This document shows positions 11,946-23,499 of a stretch of DNA of 64,000 bases, in pieces; within the stretch, counting starts at the first letter, position 1; each line of letters begins with the position of its first letter. A model generated the notes under the pieces. That model searched no databases. It saw nothing but the letters and a program-made list of their open reading frames with translations, and had not been told where the DNA came from. A program made the translations under genes and the position numbers. The stretch is from Dermatophagoides farinae (lineage: Eukaryota; Arthropoda; Arachnida; Sarcoptiformes; Pyroglyphidae), in the NCBI RefSeq assembly GCF_024713945.1, contig NC_134680.1, forward strand, positions 3,868,001-3,932,000, written 5' to 3'.

Positions 11946-13315
11946 ATGTCATCGAATCATTCAACAACGAAACCAATGAAAGTGAAGACAAAACGTTTCA
12001 AGCCGAAACATCAGAAAGCGAAATTGTTTCGTGCATCGGAACCATTGTTTTCTGTATTCATGTGGGGTATCAATCATACGATCAATGAATTGACACATGT
12101 GAACACCCCGGTCATGTTGATGCCCGATGATTTTAAGGCTTACACAAAGGTTAAAATCGATAACCATTGTTTCAACAAGGAGAACATGCCTTCCCATTTC
12201 AAAGTGAAGGAATATTGTCCACTCGTCTTTCAGAATCTACGTGAACGGTTCCATATTGACGATGTTGACTATATGAATTCATTGACCAAACATCAGCCGC
12301 GTGAACATCTTGTATCAGGCAAAACGAGCACCAAATTCTACGAGTCCTATGATCGATTATTTCTGTTAAAAATATTGACCAGTGAAGAAGTGGAATCGAT
12401 GCATCATCTACTGAAGGAATATCATCCGTACATCGTGGAAAGACATGGCAAAACATTGTTGCCTCAATATCTGGGCATGTATCGTATAACAGTGGATGGA
12501 ACCGAAACATACATCTGTGTGATGCGAAACATTTGCTCTTCACAATTCATCAATGTTCATCGAATCTATGATCTCAAAGGCTCGACCGTCGATCGTGAAG
12601 CAAGCGAAAAAGACAAAACACTTGATGTGCCCATCTACAAGGACAATGATTTCACTCGTGATGGTGTACGTATCTATGCAGAGGAAGAATGGAAAAAGAA
12701 ATTCTTCGAAATGCTCGAAGCAGACACAACGTTCCTGATGAAAAAGAACATTATGGACTATTCGCTTTGTGTTGCCATACATGATTGTGAACGAGCCGAA
12801 CAAGAAGCCCAACAACGACATGCCGAAGGTCTAAACTCACAATTCAGCGCTGAAGATGAAGAAGCCGAAACAAGTGGCGATAATTGTTGCCAAGATCAAG
12901 CCCCGAATTCGATGCTTTCACCACCGGATTCACCAGAATCACAATCACAACCAAAAATGTCTGCCGATTCGGACAATGTGCTTCTTTATTCCAGTGAGAA
13001 TGCTATCGACTCATCCAGAGACATTTATGCTGTCATTGCCACCAAAGGTTCGTACCTCGATTGAATCAATAATCATTTACAATATATTACGACATGACTA
13101 ACATTATTATCTCACATTTTATCAAAATAGATTCGCCAAGGCGAGAAATCTATTTCATCGGTATAGTCGATATTCTTACACAATTCGGTATTCGTAAGCG
13201 TACGGCATTAGCAGCCAAAACGGTTAAACATGGAACGACAGCTGAAATATCTACAGTCCACCCGGAACAGTATGCCAAACGTTTCTGTGAGTTTATCACT
13301 AAAGTGATTCAATAG
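11946..13315 (+). CDS. PIP4K2: Phosphatidylinositol 5-phosphate 4-kinase type 2
   Basis: Two exons, 11946-13047 and 13131-13315, with an 83-bp intron; 428 residues. The enzyme phosphorylates PI5P at the 4 position to make PI(4,5)P2. The PIPK fold is clear: basic N-terminus ([20 protein letters not shown]), then the nucleotide-binding region ([19 protein letters not shown]), [13 protein letters not shown], and the catalytic MDYSL motif in [18 protein letters not shown]. Exon 2 supplies [19 protein letters not shown] and the type-2-specific activation segment [21 protein letters not shown] short acidic, Pro/Ser-rich insert lies in the middle of the domain at residues about 300-350, as in other PIP4Ks. 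The frame is open upstream of 11946 but has no ATG. Human orthologues are about 405-420 residues. Confidence 0.93.
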
Positions 13316-13831
13316 TAGTTCACTCACATAAACCCACACCCATATACACATCACCATTGAACGTAGAGCATTAACCAAAATTCATTTGATTTGCCCGATA
13401 TCGGGCCAATACTCTATATTATCTCATCAAATCATCATTGGCTCATTGACCATCCCTACACTCACTACCATTATCCACATCGGCCACAGATCAATGTAGA
13501 TTGCATTCACAAAGAAGCATTCAAAAAAAAACAACTCATTTTGCAAATAAAAATGTACAGATAAAATTCAATGTCAAGCTCATCACAATGTTGATTAATG
13601 TAAGCAAACAAACAAACAAAATGTTGACAATGAATCCATAACAAGAATTCAAGATGCTAATAAAAATTTGCTGTGTGATCAATCCAAAAAAAAATCCACG
13701 AATCCAGAACTTTGGTTGCAATATTTATTCTTTTTTTAAATTCTAGAAGTTATTGTAATACAAAGGGCAGATTAAATGTTTTTTTGTGTAATGATGATTG
13801 CTTCTCTTTTTAGAATAAATGCGTGTTCTGT
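13316..13831. other. Convergent 3' flank of PIP4K2 and CISD3
   Basis: About 500 bp without coding potential. AATAAA-like polyadenylation signals lie near 13546 on the plus strand, consistent with a PIP4K2 3' UTR. Confidence 0.45.
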
Positions 13832-14401
13832 TCATTTCTTTTTAATTTTCTCGATAACCAATGGAGGTGAATGATGATCACGTATGGTGGAATGGCCTTC
13901 CTGGATAGATTTTTGTCGATGAGTACCATCACAGAATGGTGGGTGTCGTGTTTGTTTACAATTACAGAACCAATATTCTTTCGTTTCGGTACAATCCCAT
14001 CGGAGTGGTTTCAATTTGATTTGTAAATGTTGATTACGATGTGTACCATCACAGAATGGCTTTAAACATTGAGATCAACAATCAGTTAGTTCATATAAAA
14101 CATTGAAATTGTAGCAAATAGTTACCTGTTTATGACTAAGGCCACAACTACACCAAAAATATGCTTTACCAGCGATGCATTGATATTTGAATGGTTTCTT
14201 ATCAAACACGATTCCATATTCGGTTTGTTCATATTCTGGATATAATTGTTTGGCTTTCAAATCGCTTATCTCTTGTTTCGTTTGTTTTGTCTTTGCATCA
14301 GAATCGTCAAAGAATTTGCCTTTTGAACAAAATGATCTAACAGGATTGTTATTGGTAATCAATCGAATGAATAGGGAACGAACATAATTTTGGGTGATCA
14401 T
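13832..14401 (-). CDS. CISD3: CDGSH iron-sulfur domain protein 3, mitochondrial
   Basis: Two exons on the minus strand, 14401-14126 and 14059-13832, with a 66-bp intron in phase 0. Two complete CDGSH motifs are present. The first is split by the intron: CSCGLSHKQ in exon 1 and PFCDGTH at the start of exon 2. The second is CNCKQTRHPPFCDGTH. Each has the three Cys and one His that bind a [2Fe-2S] cluster, so this is the twin-CDGSH, soluble mitochondrial-matrix class. I chose the ATG at 14401 because it starts a basic, hydrophobic MITQNYVRSLFIRLI segment that looks like a mitochondrial presequence. An in-frame ATG at 14524 would add 41 acidic, non-targeting residues and leave only 36 bp to the divergent NOM1 start. 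Confidence 0.88.
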
Positions 14402-14560
14402 CTTGTTTATCTCAATTGATGGATCGGTTAAATCGGTTATTAAATCACTATAAACGTGATCAATGTTTTTGCAAATCAAAACAATGACAGTCTCGCCATC
14501 TATTGATGATAGTTGTCTTAACATGTGCTTATTTCAGCTGACTGTTTTTAATAAAAAAAA

Positions 14561-16705
14561 ATGGATCGTAAAAAACAACGTAAAATTCAACGACAAGAGA
14601 AAAAAAAGATAAAAAATCTCTATTACCGACATCGACAAACAAACGAGATAAAATCGGAGAACGATAATGTCGAATCGAATCAAAAAGAGCCAGTCAAAGC
14701 AATTAAGAAAAAAAAGAAACGAACCACCGATTCAAAAACTAATCCAAAATCCTCGGCCCTTATCGAGCATCAACGACGTTTAATACTCAAGGAGGAAAGA
14801 GAAATAAAAAGATACGAGAAACTGTTGAAACTTCGTAGCTATACTAAACGAAACAAATTACCCAAATCATTCCATCTGGATGGATTGGCCGATCTGATTG
14901 AATTCTGTGATGACCGAAATGAGAACGACGGCCATGAAGATGGTGATCGACTCGATGATCATGACATGGAACAATCATCAAATGAAGAATCCGAAAATGT
15001 AGAGCAAGAAGTTAATAGTGAATTGAATGATGAAAACGAATCACCAGTTGAATATAGTGAAGATGAAGATGACAGTGATGAGAAAAAGTCTGATGATGGC
15101 AAACTTCGTGAAGATATTTATGGTTTTCTTCGTGATAAACAAGGAAACATTGTTCCACAACAAGACAAGCGAATGGATCATGCTCAAAAAGAGCAATTCA
15201 TTTCGGATGTTGTAGTCAATGAAAATGTACAACGGAAATTACGAGGTCTTCTCAATCGACTCACCTCATCGAACATTAAGGTTATAAGTAACGATATTAT
15301 CAAACTCAATGTCAACCACAGTCGACACGTCATCAACAAAGGAATAATGAATTGTTTAGATAAGATTGTCATCGAATGTGAACATAGCTTACCTTCCAAA
15401 TTGTTCGCCGAATTAGCCATGTTGATTGCCATTCTAAGCTTTGAAATGAGCGATGATGTCGGTGGATATTTCATCCATACTTTGGTTTGCCGATTTGATG
15501 CTGCTTTTGCCAATGTTTCCACATGGAATGCATCCAGTAAACGATTAAACAACATTCTCACGCTCATCCTTAACATGCATTCTACTGGCCTGGTCGATTA
15601 TCAATTAATCTACGATATAATTGACAAATTCAGCGAAAAACTTGACAATGAAAAATCCATTGAAATCATCGATTCCATTCTCAAAACATCAGGTTTTCTC
15701 TTACGTAAAGAAGATCCGGCTAGAATGAAATCACTCATCTTACGGATACAAACGTTAAGCCAAGGATTGAGCGAACAAATGGCCAGTGCTGGAAGTCGAG
15801 TGAAATTTATGCTCGAATCATTAGTTGCCATCAAGAACAACAATGTGGCCAAAATCAAAACAAACGAAACTGTAGTCATGAATGATTTAATTGAATCGAC
15901 GTTAAAATCAGTTATCAAAAAGCCCAGAGTTCCATCAATACCTGGACAATATTCGGCAATATTACAGAGTTCGCATTGGTTTTCTTATACCAAACAAATT
16001 GTTCCGCTTGAATCGATCAAAGGTGGTCAACAACAACAACAATCAACGACAACGATGATAGATGAACAAATTACATTGAATGAAAAAGTGGATACAGCCA
16101 AACTAGACCGATTATGCCGTGCATTACGTTTGAATACACCGTTACGACGTCAATTATTTGCCGCCATATTTACTTGTGGTGATTATCTGGATGCAGCCGG
16201 TAAACTCATATCGATCGGTAAAAAACAATCATCAGAAATAATCAACGTTGTGTTACATGTTGCCATCAATGAAAAATGTTACAATCATTTCTACTTTTAC
16301 CTACTACAACATCTGACCAATTTGGATAGGAAATATCGATTGGCATTAGATTTTGCCATACGAGACAAAATAACCGATTTGCTATCATTACCGGCGAATA
16401 ATCGTACGAAACTTGAACAACTAATGTGTCACTTGTTGGTGGCCAATTGTCTGAGCATTACCTGTTTAAAAGTGATACAATTTTCTGATATGAATGAAAT
16501 GTACGTTCAATTCATTCGTAACATTCTTCAATTCGTTTTCGATCAATCGGATGATTCGATCGTCACGATGGTACTGGGAAAGATACCGAAAAAGGATAAT
16601 TTTGCCAGTGCAATCAAATTGTTCATTGCATGCTTTATGGATGCTCAGGCTAAAGATAGGGCTTCCAGTATTAAACGATTACAATCACTTTCTCATTCAT
16701 ATTGA
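14561..16705 (+). CDS. NOM1: Nucleolar MIF4G domain protein 1 (NOM1/Sgd1)
   Basis: Single exon, 714 residues. A Lys/Arg-rich N-terminus (residues 1-100) is followed by a Glu/Asp-rich acidic stretch (about 120-185), then a MIF4G helical-repeat domain (about 215-410; NVQRKLRGLLNRLTSSN onward) and an MA3 domain (about 515-640; RLCRALRLNTPLRRQLFAAI, LQHLTNLDRKYRLALDFAI). This order is diagnostic of NOM1, a nucleolar factor for 18S rRNA processing that recruits DEAD-box helicase partners. A short poly-Gln run sits between the two domains. It is divergent from CISD3, and its stop codon is only 28 bp from the CHORDC1 stop codon, so the 3' UTRs must overlap or be extremely short. Confidence 0.9.
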   Translation: MDRKKQRKIQRQEKKKIKNLYYRHRQTNEIKSENDNVESNQKEPVKAIKKKKKRTTDSKTNPKSSALIEHQRRLILKEEREIKRYEKLLKLRSYTKRNKLPKSFHLDGLADLIEFCDDRNENDGHEDGDRLDDHDMEQSSNEESENVEQEVNSELNDENESPVEYSEDEDDSDEKKSDDGKLREDIYGFLRDKQGNIVPQQDKRMDHAQKEQFISDVVVNENVQRKLRGLLNRLTSSNIKVISNDIIKLNVNHSRHVINKGIMNCLDKIVIECEHSLPSKLFAELAMLIAILSFEMSDDVGGYFIHTLVCRFDAAFANVSTWNASSKRLNNILTLILNMHSTGLVDYQLIYDIIDKFSEKLDNEKSIEIIDSILKTSGFLLRKEDPARMKSLILRIQTLSQGLSEQMASAGSRVKFMLESLVAIKNNNVAKIKTNETVVMNDLIESTLKSVIKKPRVPSIPGQYSAILQSSHWFSYTKQIVPLESIKGGQQQQQSTTTMIDEQITLNEKVDTAKLDRLCRALRLNTPLRRQLFAAIFTCGDYLDAAGKLISIGKKQSSEIINVVLHVAINEKCYNHFYFYLLQHLTNLDRKYRLALDFAIRDKITDLLSLPANNRTKLEQLMCHLLVANCLSITCLKVIQFSDMNEMYVQFIRNILQFVFDQSDDSIVTMVLGKIPKKDNFASAIKLFIACFMDAQAKDRASSIKRLQSLSHSY

Positions 16706-16733
16706 CAATAAAATCTACTAATTCATAAATCAT

Positions 16734-17757
16734 TCATTCATTGATCAGTTTAGGCCAATGATAACTTTCATTTGATTTTTTCAATGCTATCTGTACATTT
16801 GAGACGTTTATGGTGACCTTACCACCTTCATGGCTAATATAATCTTGAAGGGTCCATTCTTTTTCAAAAATAACCAGACCTTCATGATTGATCAAACGAG
16901 CAAACAAATATCGGCCACCTCGAATCGAAACTTTGGATCGATTTTGTCCATCACGAGATTCACGACGTGCACCTTTTAATCCATATAAAGCAATGGTAAT
17001 CATACCGCCTGTTTGAAACCAATTCTCTTTGTGTTCCACTTTGGCTATAAGTATATGATTATCTGCTCGAGCACATGGTGTTAATTTTTGGAAATCTTCA
17101 AAATCGGAAAACTTTTTATGTTGGCAACAGCTCCAGAATTTATAGGCATCATGGAAACTATAATCAGATGAAATCAATTGTTTGTAGCAAAAATACAAAA
17201 ATCAGTGGTACTTACATTTGAACTCCTTTATGGTAAAGACAAGAGCCATCTAGGTTCAATGTGGACTGTTCATTTTTACAATTTTTGCAAATCATAATTG
17301 TTTTAGGAACCGGTGGGGCTGAAGCTACGTTGACCGATTCAAATATTTCAATCTCTTGTTCGTAATTGGGATCCGGTGGAACGAATGGTTCGATTGTTTC
17401 CTTGGGTTTTACATTCTCATCGTCATCGTTTTGAATGACCGATGGACATTCGGATTCAATGACAGTTGGTGGTTTGGCTGGCTCCTCGGGTTTTACATTC
17501 GAATGTCGTCCTTTTGTGCCTTATGTGATAGCAATAATTGATGAATTGGTAATCGATTGCAAAGCGTGATACTTACATCCTTTGAATCCCATGAATATTG
17601 AAAAATCTCGTGAACGCATCTTACAACAGGTCCATTCTTTGTAACCATCATGGAAGTACGGTTTACCTGAATGATATTGGCAAGCCAAATCATTATTCTC
17701 ATTTTCATGATACGTTTGACCACATGAAATATTGTAACATTGAAGTGGGCCAGACAT
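16734..17757 (-). CDS. CHORDC1: CHORD- and CS-domain HSP90 co-chaperone (morgana)
   Basis: Three exons, 17757-17577, 17519-17216 and 17157-16734, with introns of 57 and 58 bp; 302 residues. CHORD1 (about 5-65) has the paired Cys/His ligands ending FHDGYKEWTCC and, across the first splice, CTKGRH. A Pro/Glu-rich linker follows. CHORD2 (about 134-190) reads CKNCKN...CLYHKGVQ, then IFHDAYKFWSCC across the second splice. The CS (p23-like) domain covers about 200-290 (WFQTGGMITIALY, LINHEGLVIFEKEW). The protein binds zinc and HSP90 and regulates centrosome duplication and stress signalling in animals. In CHORD2 the usual C-x-K-G-x-H ending is replaced by CARADNH, which keeps the Cys and His with altered spacing. 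It diverges from DHX8 over 224 bp. Confidence 0.92.
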
Positions 17758-17981
17758 TCTGATAAAGAGAATAGGATCCGAATAAAGGAATAAATGTCAA
17801 CAAATAAGAATATTGAGAAATTTCTCGAATCAATATTTCTCAACATTCGAATGTAACCATATGGCAACACGTTGTTCATGAATGTTACTGCAAAACTCAT
17901 GCATTCATTGTTTTGATTTATTTTCGATTCTTATTCTTATTTTTGTTTTCGGGTATAGAGTAAAATTCATCAGCGAAAACA

Positions 17982-20900
17982 ATGAACGAATTGGAAAAAC
18001 TTCAATATCTGTCTCTTGTATCGAAAGTTTGTACCGAGCTGGAAAATCATTTGGGTTTCAATGATAAAGATATGGCCGAATTCATTATCGATTTAGCCGA
18101 AGAGAATTCTACTTTCGATTCATTCAAATCTGCATTGATTGCCAATCAAGCTCAATTCACTGATTCATTCATTGCCAATCTTTTACGTATCATTCAACAT
18201 ATGCGACCAAAGAAAAAATCAAAAGGCTTTAATGATAATGATGATCAAAATGATGATGTTGATGACGATGGAAATGATGGTCGAAAAAAAGATGACAAAC
18301 AAATGAAACGTGCTCTTTATCCATGTTTGGCTTTGCCCGATCAAGAACTTGATCAAAAATACGGAGATGAAGTGGAAAAAGAAAATCATCAAGACATGGA
18401 CGACACGATGAAATTGTTGGAACAGTTGTCCGAAAAAAATAAGCAAAACGATGATGATGACAATGATAAACGGCAAAAAGAAAAAGACCGGGATGATAGT
18501 GATAGAAAAAGAAGTTCTCGAAGATCCGATTCCAGAAAACGAGATGATCGAGACAGAGATCGGCGAAGTCGAAGCCGAGAACGCCGGCATCAACGTGATT
18601 ATCGTCATGAATCAGATGATTATGAATCTGAAAAACATCGATCTCGAAACAAGCATTCAGAATCAAAAAGAAGATCCGATTACGATCATCATCACCGTGA
18701 TGATGAAGATTCACGATCGTCTAGTAGTAAACGAGCGAAATATGAAGATCTGCCTGAGATTCCAGCCTTAGGAATGATATTAAACGGTCGTGTTACGAAC
18801 ATTATGCAGTTCGGCTGTTTTGTTCAGCTCGAAGGTCTTCGTAAACGACGAGAAGGCCTAGTTCACATATCACAATTGCGACGTGAAGGTCGTGTTAATG
18901 ATGTTAATGAAGTTGTGAGTCGAGGACAACGTGTCAAAGTAAAAGTATTGTCGTTCACTGGTCAACGAACTAGTCTTTCAATGAAAGAAGTAGATCAAGA
19001 AACGGGTAAAGATCTAAATCCAAACACTCAACATACATCTCGTGGTAAAGCTAACGATGATGATGATGATTTGTCTGAATTCAAAAATCCGGATAGACCT
19101 TCGAATTTGCCACCATTACCTGGCAGCAGTATCAAATCTACGACTGGAGAGGATTCTGTTGATGACTCGGAAACTCGTCGTCGTATTATACAACGAATTA
19201 GTTCACCAGAAAAATGGGAATTGAAGCAAATGGCCGCAGCAAATGTCCTCGATCGTTCTCAGCTGCCGGATTTTGATGAAAAATTGGGCGTCCTGCCTAG
19301 AATCGATGAAGACGATGATGAAGATATTGAAATCGAATTAGTGGAAGAAGAGCCTGCATTTCTTCGTGGACATGGTCGATCGCATTTGACTGATTTGAGT
19401 CCCGTAAGAATAGTAAAAAATCCCGACGGATCACTAGCTCAAGCCGCAATGATGCAATCTGCATTATCGAAAGAACGGCGTGAGTTAAAACAGCAACAAC
19501 AACAGTCCGAAGTAAATAAAAATCGACCCGAAGATTCGAAAGATTGGTTCGATCCAATGCCGCAAAACGCTGCAAAGGAAACAATTGGAGCTGGCTGGGG
19601 TAGTAGTGGTGGCGGTGGTACTGGTAACAGTGGAATGCCAAACGAAATGCCGGAATGGAAACGATATATAACAGGTGGTGCTAAAGCTTCGTATGGCAAA
19701 CGTACCGAATTAAGCTTGATGGAACAGCGGCAAAGTTTGCCAATTTATCAGTTCAAAGATGAACTAAGCAAAGCGGTGGCTGATAATCAGATATTGATCG
19801 TCATCGGTGAGACTGGATCTGGAAAGACCACTCAAATAACACAGTATTTGGCGGAAGCTGGTTACGTAACTCGTGGTAAAATTGGCTGCACCCAACCACG
19901 TCGTGTTGCTGCAATGTCGGTGGCTAAGCGTGTGGCCGATGAATTTGGTTGTCGATTGGGAACGGAAGTTGGCTATACGATTCGTTTTGAAGACTGTACA
20001 AGTCCCGAAACAGTTATCAAATACATGACCGACGGTATGTTACTTCGTGAATGTCTTCTCGATGCCGATCTACGTGGTTATTCTGTGCTCATGTTGGATG
20101 AAGCTCATGAACGTACTATCCATACAGACGTTTTGTTTGGCCTGTTGAAAAAAGCGGTAAAGAAACGACCCGATCTCAAACTGATTGTTACATCGGCCAC
20201 ATTAGATGCGGTCAAATTTTCTCAATACTTTTTCGAGGCTCCTATATTCACTATTCCTGGCCGAACATTTCCGGTGGAAATATTGTACACGAAAGAACCG
20301 GAAACTGATTATATGGATGCTTCCCTATTGACTGTGATGCAAATTCATTTGACTGAACCACCGGGTGATATTCTTCTCTTTCTCACTGGTCAAGAGGAGA
20401 TTGACACTGCTTGTGAAGTGCTTTATGAACGTATGAAATGTCTTGGTCCAGATGTGCCTGAGTTGCTCATCCTGCCGGTTTATTCGGCACTTCCTTCCGA
20501 AATGCAAACCAGAATATTTGAACCTACACCTCCTGGATCACGAAAAGTGGTGATTGCAACAAATATTGCCGAAACTTCACTGACAATCGATGGCATCTAC
20601 TATGTGGTCGACCCGGGTTTTGTCAAACAAAACGTTTACAATCCGAAAACCGGTATGGATTCATTGGTGGTAACGCCTATTTCACAAGCACAAGCCAAAC
20701 AACGAGCTGGTCGCGCTGGACGAACTGGTCCAGGTAAATGCTTCCGGTTATACACCGAAAGAGCGTATCGTGATGAAATGCTTACCACTCCAGTTCCTGA
20801 AATTCAACGAACGAATCTATCGGAAACAGTTTTGCAGCTAAAAGCTATGGGTATCAACGATTTAATCAATTTTGATTTCATGGATGCTCCACCAGCCGAA

Positions 20901-21710
20901 GCTTTATTGATGGCATTAGAACAACTGCATTCGTTAGGTGCATTAGACGATGAAGGACTGCTCACACGGTTAGGTCGACGTATGGCTGAATTTCCGCTAG
21001 AACCTCGTCTCTGTAAAGTGCTGCTGCAATCGGTTCAATTGGGATGTTCAGAAGAAGCATTGACCGTCGTTTCCATGTTGTCCGTGCAGAATGTTTTCTA
21101 TCGGCCTAAGGACAAACAAGCGTTGGCCGATTCAAAAAAGGCCAAATTTAATCAACCGGAAGGCGACCATCTAACATTGTTGGCCGTATATAATGCTTGG
21201 AAAAATAACAAACTGTCTACTGCTTGGTGTTATGAGAATTTTGTTCAGGTTCGTACATTGAAACGAACACAGGATGTACGTAAACAATTGCTGGGTATCA
21301 TGGATCGCCATCGATTAGATGTCATATCGTGTGGCCAGAATACAGCCAAATTGCAAAAGGCCATTTGTTCCGGTTTCTTTCGAAATGCATCGAAAAAAGA
21401 TCCTCAGGAAGGCTATCGAACATTGGTCGATGGCCAAGTAGTCTATATTCATCCATCATCAGCACTGTTTCATCAACAACCAGAATGGGTCATTTACCAT
21501 GAGATCGTGTTGACCACCAAAGAATATATGCGTGAAGTGACTACCATCGATCCAAGGTGGTTGGTGGATTTTGCACCGACATTCTTTCGATTCTCTGATC
21601 CAGCTAAGCTCTCCAAACACAAAAAACAACTTCGACTCGAACCATTGTATAACAAATATGAAGAACCAAATGCATGGCGTATTTCTCGTGTTCGCAAACG
21701 TCGAAATTAA
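17982..21710 (+). CDS. DHX8: DEAH-box splicing helicase DHX8/PRP22
   Basis: Single exon, 1242 residues. The N-terminus ([20 protein letters not shown]) matches the DHX8-specific helical region. An Arg/Asp/Ser-rich RS-like tract covers about 170-250, and an S1 RNA-binding domain about 263-333 ([20 protein letters not shown]). The helicase core follows: motif [11 protein letters not shown] near 608, motif Ia TQPRRVAA, motif II DEAH near 706, motif III SATLDA, motif [13 protein letters not shown], motif [14 protein letters not shown]. Winged-helix, ratchet and OB-fold regions ([19 protein letters not shown]) extend to about 1220. This ATPase releases mature mRNA from the spliceosome after exon ligation. 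Length matches human DHX8 (about 1220). The absence of introns in a 3.7-kb gene is notable. Confidence 0.97.
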   Translation: MNELEKLQYLSLVSKVCTELENHLGFNDKDMAEFIIDLAEENSTFDSFKSALIANQAQFTDSFIANLLRIIQHMRPKKKSKGFNDNDDQNDDVDDDGNDGRKKDDKQMKRALYPCLALPDQELDQKYGDEVEKENHQDMDDTMKLLEQLSEKNKQNDDDDNDKRQKEKDRDDSDRKRSSRRSDSRKRDDRDRDRRSRSRERRHQRDYRHESDDYESEKHRSRNKHSESKRRSDYDHHHRDDEDSRSSSSKRAKYEDLPEIPALGMILNGRVTNIMQFGCFVQLEGLRKRREGLVHISQLRREGRVNDVNEVVSRGQRVKVKVLSFTGQRTSLSMKEVDQETGKDLNPNTQHTSRGKANDDDDDLSEFKNPDRPSNLPPLPGSSIKSTTGEDSVDDSETRRRIIQRISSPEKWELKQMAAANVLDRSQLPDFDEKLGVLPRIDEDDDEDIEIELVEEEPAFLRGHGRSHLTDLSPVRIVKNPDGSLAQAAMMQSALSKERRELKQQQQQSEVNKNRPEDSKDWFDPMPQNAAKETIGAGWGSSGGGGTGNSGMPNEMPEWKRYITGGAKASYGKRTELSLMEQRQSLPIYQFKDELSKAVADNQILIVIGETGSGKTTQITQYLAEAGYVTRGKIGCTQPRRVAAMSVAKRVADEFGCRLGTEVGYTIRFEDCTSPETVIKYMTDGMLLRECLLDADLRGYSVLMLDEAHERTIHTDVLFGLLKKAVKKRPDLKLIVTSATLDAVKFSQYFFEAPIFTIPGRTFPVEILYTKEPETDYMDASLLTVMQIHLTEPPGDILLFLTGQEEIDTACEVLYERMKCLGPDVPELLILPVYSALPSEMQTRIFEPTPPGSRKVVIATNIAETSLTIDGIYYVVDPGFVKQNVYNPKTGMDSLVVTPISQAQAKQRAGRAGRTGPGKCFRLYTERAYRDEMLTTPVPEIQRTNLSETVLQLKAMGINDLINFDFMDAPPAEALLMALEQLHSLGALDDEGLLTRLGRRMAEFPLEPRLCKVLLQSVQLGCSEEALTVVSMLSVQNVFYRPKDKQALADSKKAKFNQPEGDHLTLLAVYNAWKNNKLSTAWCYENFVQVRTLKRTQDVRKQLLGIMDRHRLDVISCGQNTAKLQKAICSGFFRNASKKDPQEGYRTLVDGQVVYIHPSSALFHQQPEWVIYHEIVLTTKEYMREVTTIDPRWLVDFAPTFFRFSDPAKLSKHKKQLRLEPLYNKYEEPNAWRISRVRKRRN

Positions 21711-21974
21711 TTCATTCATTAATTGTATTCCATCATTTTTGTAATTATTATCATTGTTTTGAAATTTAAATTGAATTTAAATCTAAAAATAAAAAGCACT
21801 TTTACATCATTCTAATTTGTGTCTAGTTTAATCTCCAGATGGAGTTGAAACTCCAAAAATTGCAGTTTTGTTTATTTTGCAGTTTAGACTTTTTTCTAAG
21901 TATAAAATTATAGGTCACTGTCAACTGATTTGGTGGCATTTGATTAAATCTGCTTATTGAATCAAAAATAAAAC

Positions 21975-22355
21975 ATGTCAACCGATCCGAAAGGTCATTA
22001 TCCATCAGCATTGGATCGATGGCTTCTTGTCCGATATAAAAAATATGCTACTGCTCAGGAGGTCCCTAATATGGTCAGGTGTGTGTACCTGCATGTTTTT
22101 GATTTTTTCAATGTTAATTATTTTTTCTCAACTCAATTTCACAGCTCAATCATGATGCGACGAATTCATGAAAAAGCTCGAATTCATACGGCAATCGTTA
22201 TCATGATTTTATCCGGAGTCGGCATGTTCACCAATGCTATGATCGGTAAATATCAAGCAAAACAAGGTTATTCAGTCGAAAAAGCCGCCTCAGAGTATCA
22301 ACAAGAATATAATAAACGTAAAGAGAAAGAGCTGATGGCACAAATGACGAAATAA
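21975..22355 (+). CDS. FAM162/UPF0389 small mitochondrial membrane protein
   Basis: Two exons, 21975-22078 and 22145-22355, joined across a 66-bp intron (AG|GTGTGT...CACAG|C); 104 residues. The family pattern is visible: an N-terminal LDRWLLVRYKKYATAQEVPNMV helix, a linker with basic residues, one membrane segment (about 55-73, HTAIVIMILSGVGMFTNAMI), then a GKYQAKQGYSVEKAASEYQ tail like the SG-K-x-A-x-x-G-x-S-V segment of UPF0389/FAM162 proteins. Vertebrate FAM162A is a mitochondrial protein linked to hypoxia-induced apoptosis; function in arthropods is not settled. It follows DHX8 on the same strand after 264 bp and converges on MIX23. Confidence 0.75.
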   Translation: MSTDPKGHYPSALDRWLLVRYKKYATAQEVPNMVRCVYLHVFDFFNVNYFFSTQFHSSIMMRRIHEKARIHTAIVIMILSGVGMFTNAMIGKYQAKQGYSVEKAASEYQQEYNKRKEKELMAQMTK

Positions 22356-22502
22356 TGAACGAAATCTTATCATTAAAAAAAACTCTAGATTTTTTTTATT
22401 CATAAAATTCTAAGTTGTTATTTACTGTTGTTGTTACTTGGATGATATCAAAATTGAAATAAAAAAAAATTTGTAGCCAGCATTCTTCAACAATGATCAT
22501 AA

Positions 22503-23155
22503 TCATATGGGAGGCGTACTAGTCGCTGGTCGATAATATGCCCGACATCTTTCATGGAAAAACTAATCATCGAACATACAATTAAAAATAATCAGTGGAA
22601 AATGTTAAATTCAATAAATTGTTGGTCATCTTACCTTAAGGCTTCGGTCACGGACCACTTCTTCCACATGTAATTCATTTTGCATCATTCGAAGTTTATT
22701 TTGTTCTTTACGTAATTGTTTTTGTACCTGAAAATCGGCTTCATTTTCATCACGGCGTCGTTTTAGTTGATGTACGGATTCTGATACTCGAATGATACAA
22801 TTTTTGATTGCTTGTTCACGATTTGTATGTAATTCCATGAGCTAAACAACAATTGACAATCGACATTATTCGCGAACCATCTATCCATATTGATATAATA
22901 CCTGTTTGTATAATTCCTGGCATTGTTTGGTCGGATCGATTCCTTTCACAGCGAACGATTGTGTCGGTATGGTCGTATTAAGGCTGTGTACAATGTTATC
23001 ATCTAATTTGCGAAGATTTTTGAGTACATCCTACATTGTATTGGATCGAAATTTGAAAAAAAAATTAAAAAAAAAAATAATCATGACACAAGCACTGTAT
23101 GTATACACAATATTCATACCTCAAATGCGAGAAAATCCTCGCACATAGCTTCCAT
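22503..23155 (-). CDS. MIX23: Mitochondrial intermembrane-space protein MIX23 (CCDC58)
   Basis: Four exons, 23155-23120, 23030-22902, 22841-22635 and 22562-22503; 143 residues, against 144 in human. Exon 1 is only 12 codons and carries the first conserved Cys (MCEDFLAFE). Exon 2 has SLNTTIPTQSFAVKG and the QCQELY motif. Exon 3 has the coiled-coil core KQLRKEQNKLRMMQNELHVE with VVRDRS. Exon 4 ends HERCRAYYRPATSTPPI. The family lies in the mitochondrial intermembrane space and supports protein import. All splice junctions keep phase 0. It sits downstream of PDCL on the same strand, with 344 bp between the PDCL stop and this ATG. Confidence 0.9.
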
Positions 23156-23499
23156 TTGGATCGTATTCGATCGAAATGAAAAGATTTTTGCTAAGAAAAT
23201 GAATGGCAATCAGAGATACCAAAAAATCAAGTCACGTTGTTTAATTCAAAAAACAGCCGATCAAAGACCAAGCAGTGAACGTACGGATAGAACGTTACAA
23301 TCAATGCCTATGATGTGTGTGGAGACATTTTGTTAAAATTAAAATTTTATTAATTAATAATATTGCAAAATAATAATTGTGTCAAATAAAATTATTTAGC
23401 ATCAAATAAATGTTTGTGTCTGAAATGGACAATGATAATGAAATACAAATTTAGTGAAATAAATTGTCTGATGAAGTGGTGGGATTTGGGTTTAGAACT

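Noticed and set aside
18229-18714. Minus-strand His/Asp/Ile-rich frames opposite the DHX8 RS-like region
   Set aside because: Shadow of GAT-rich acidic codons in DHX8.
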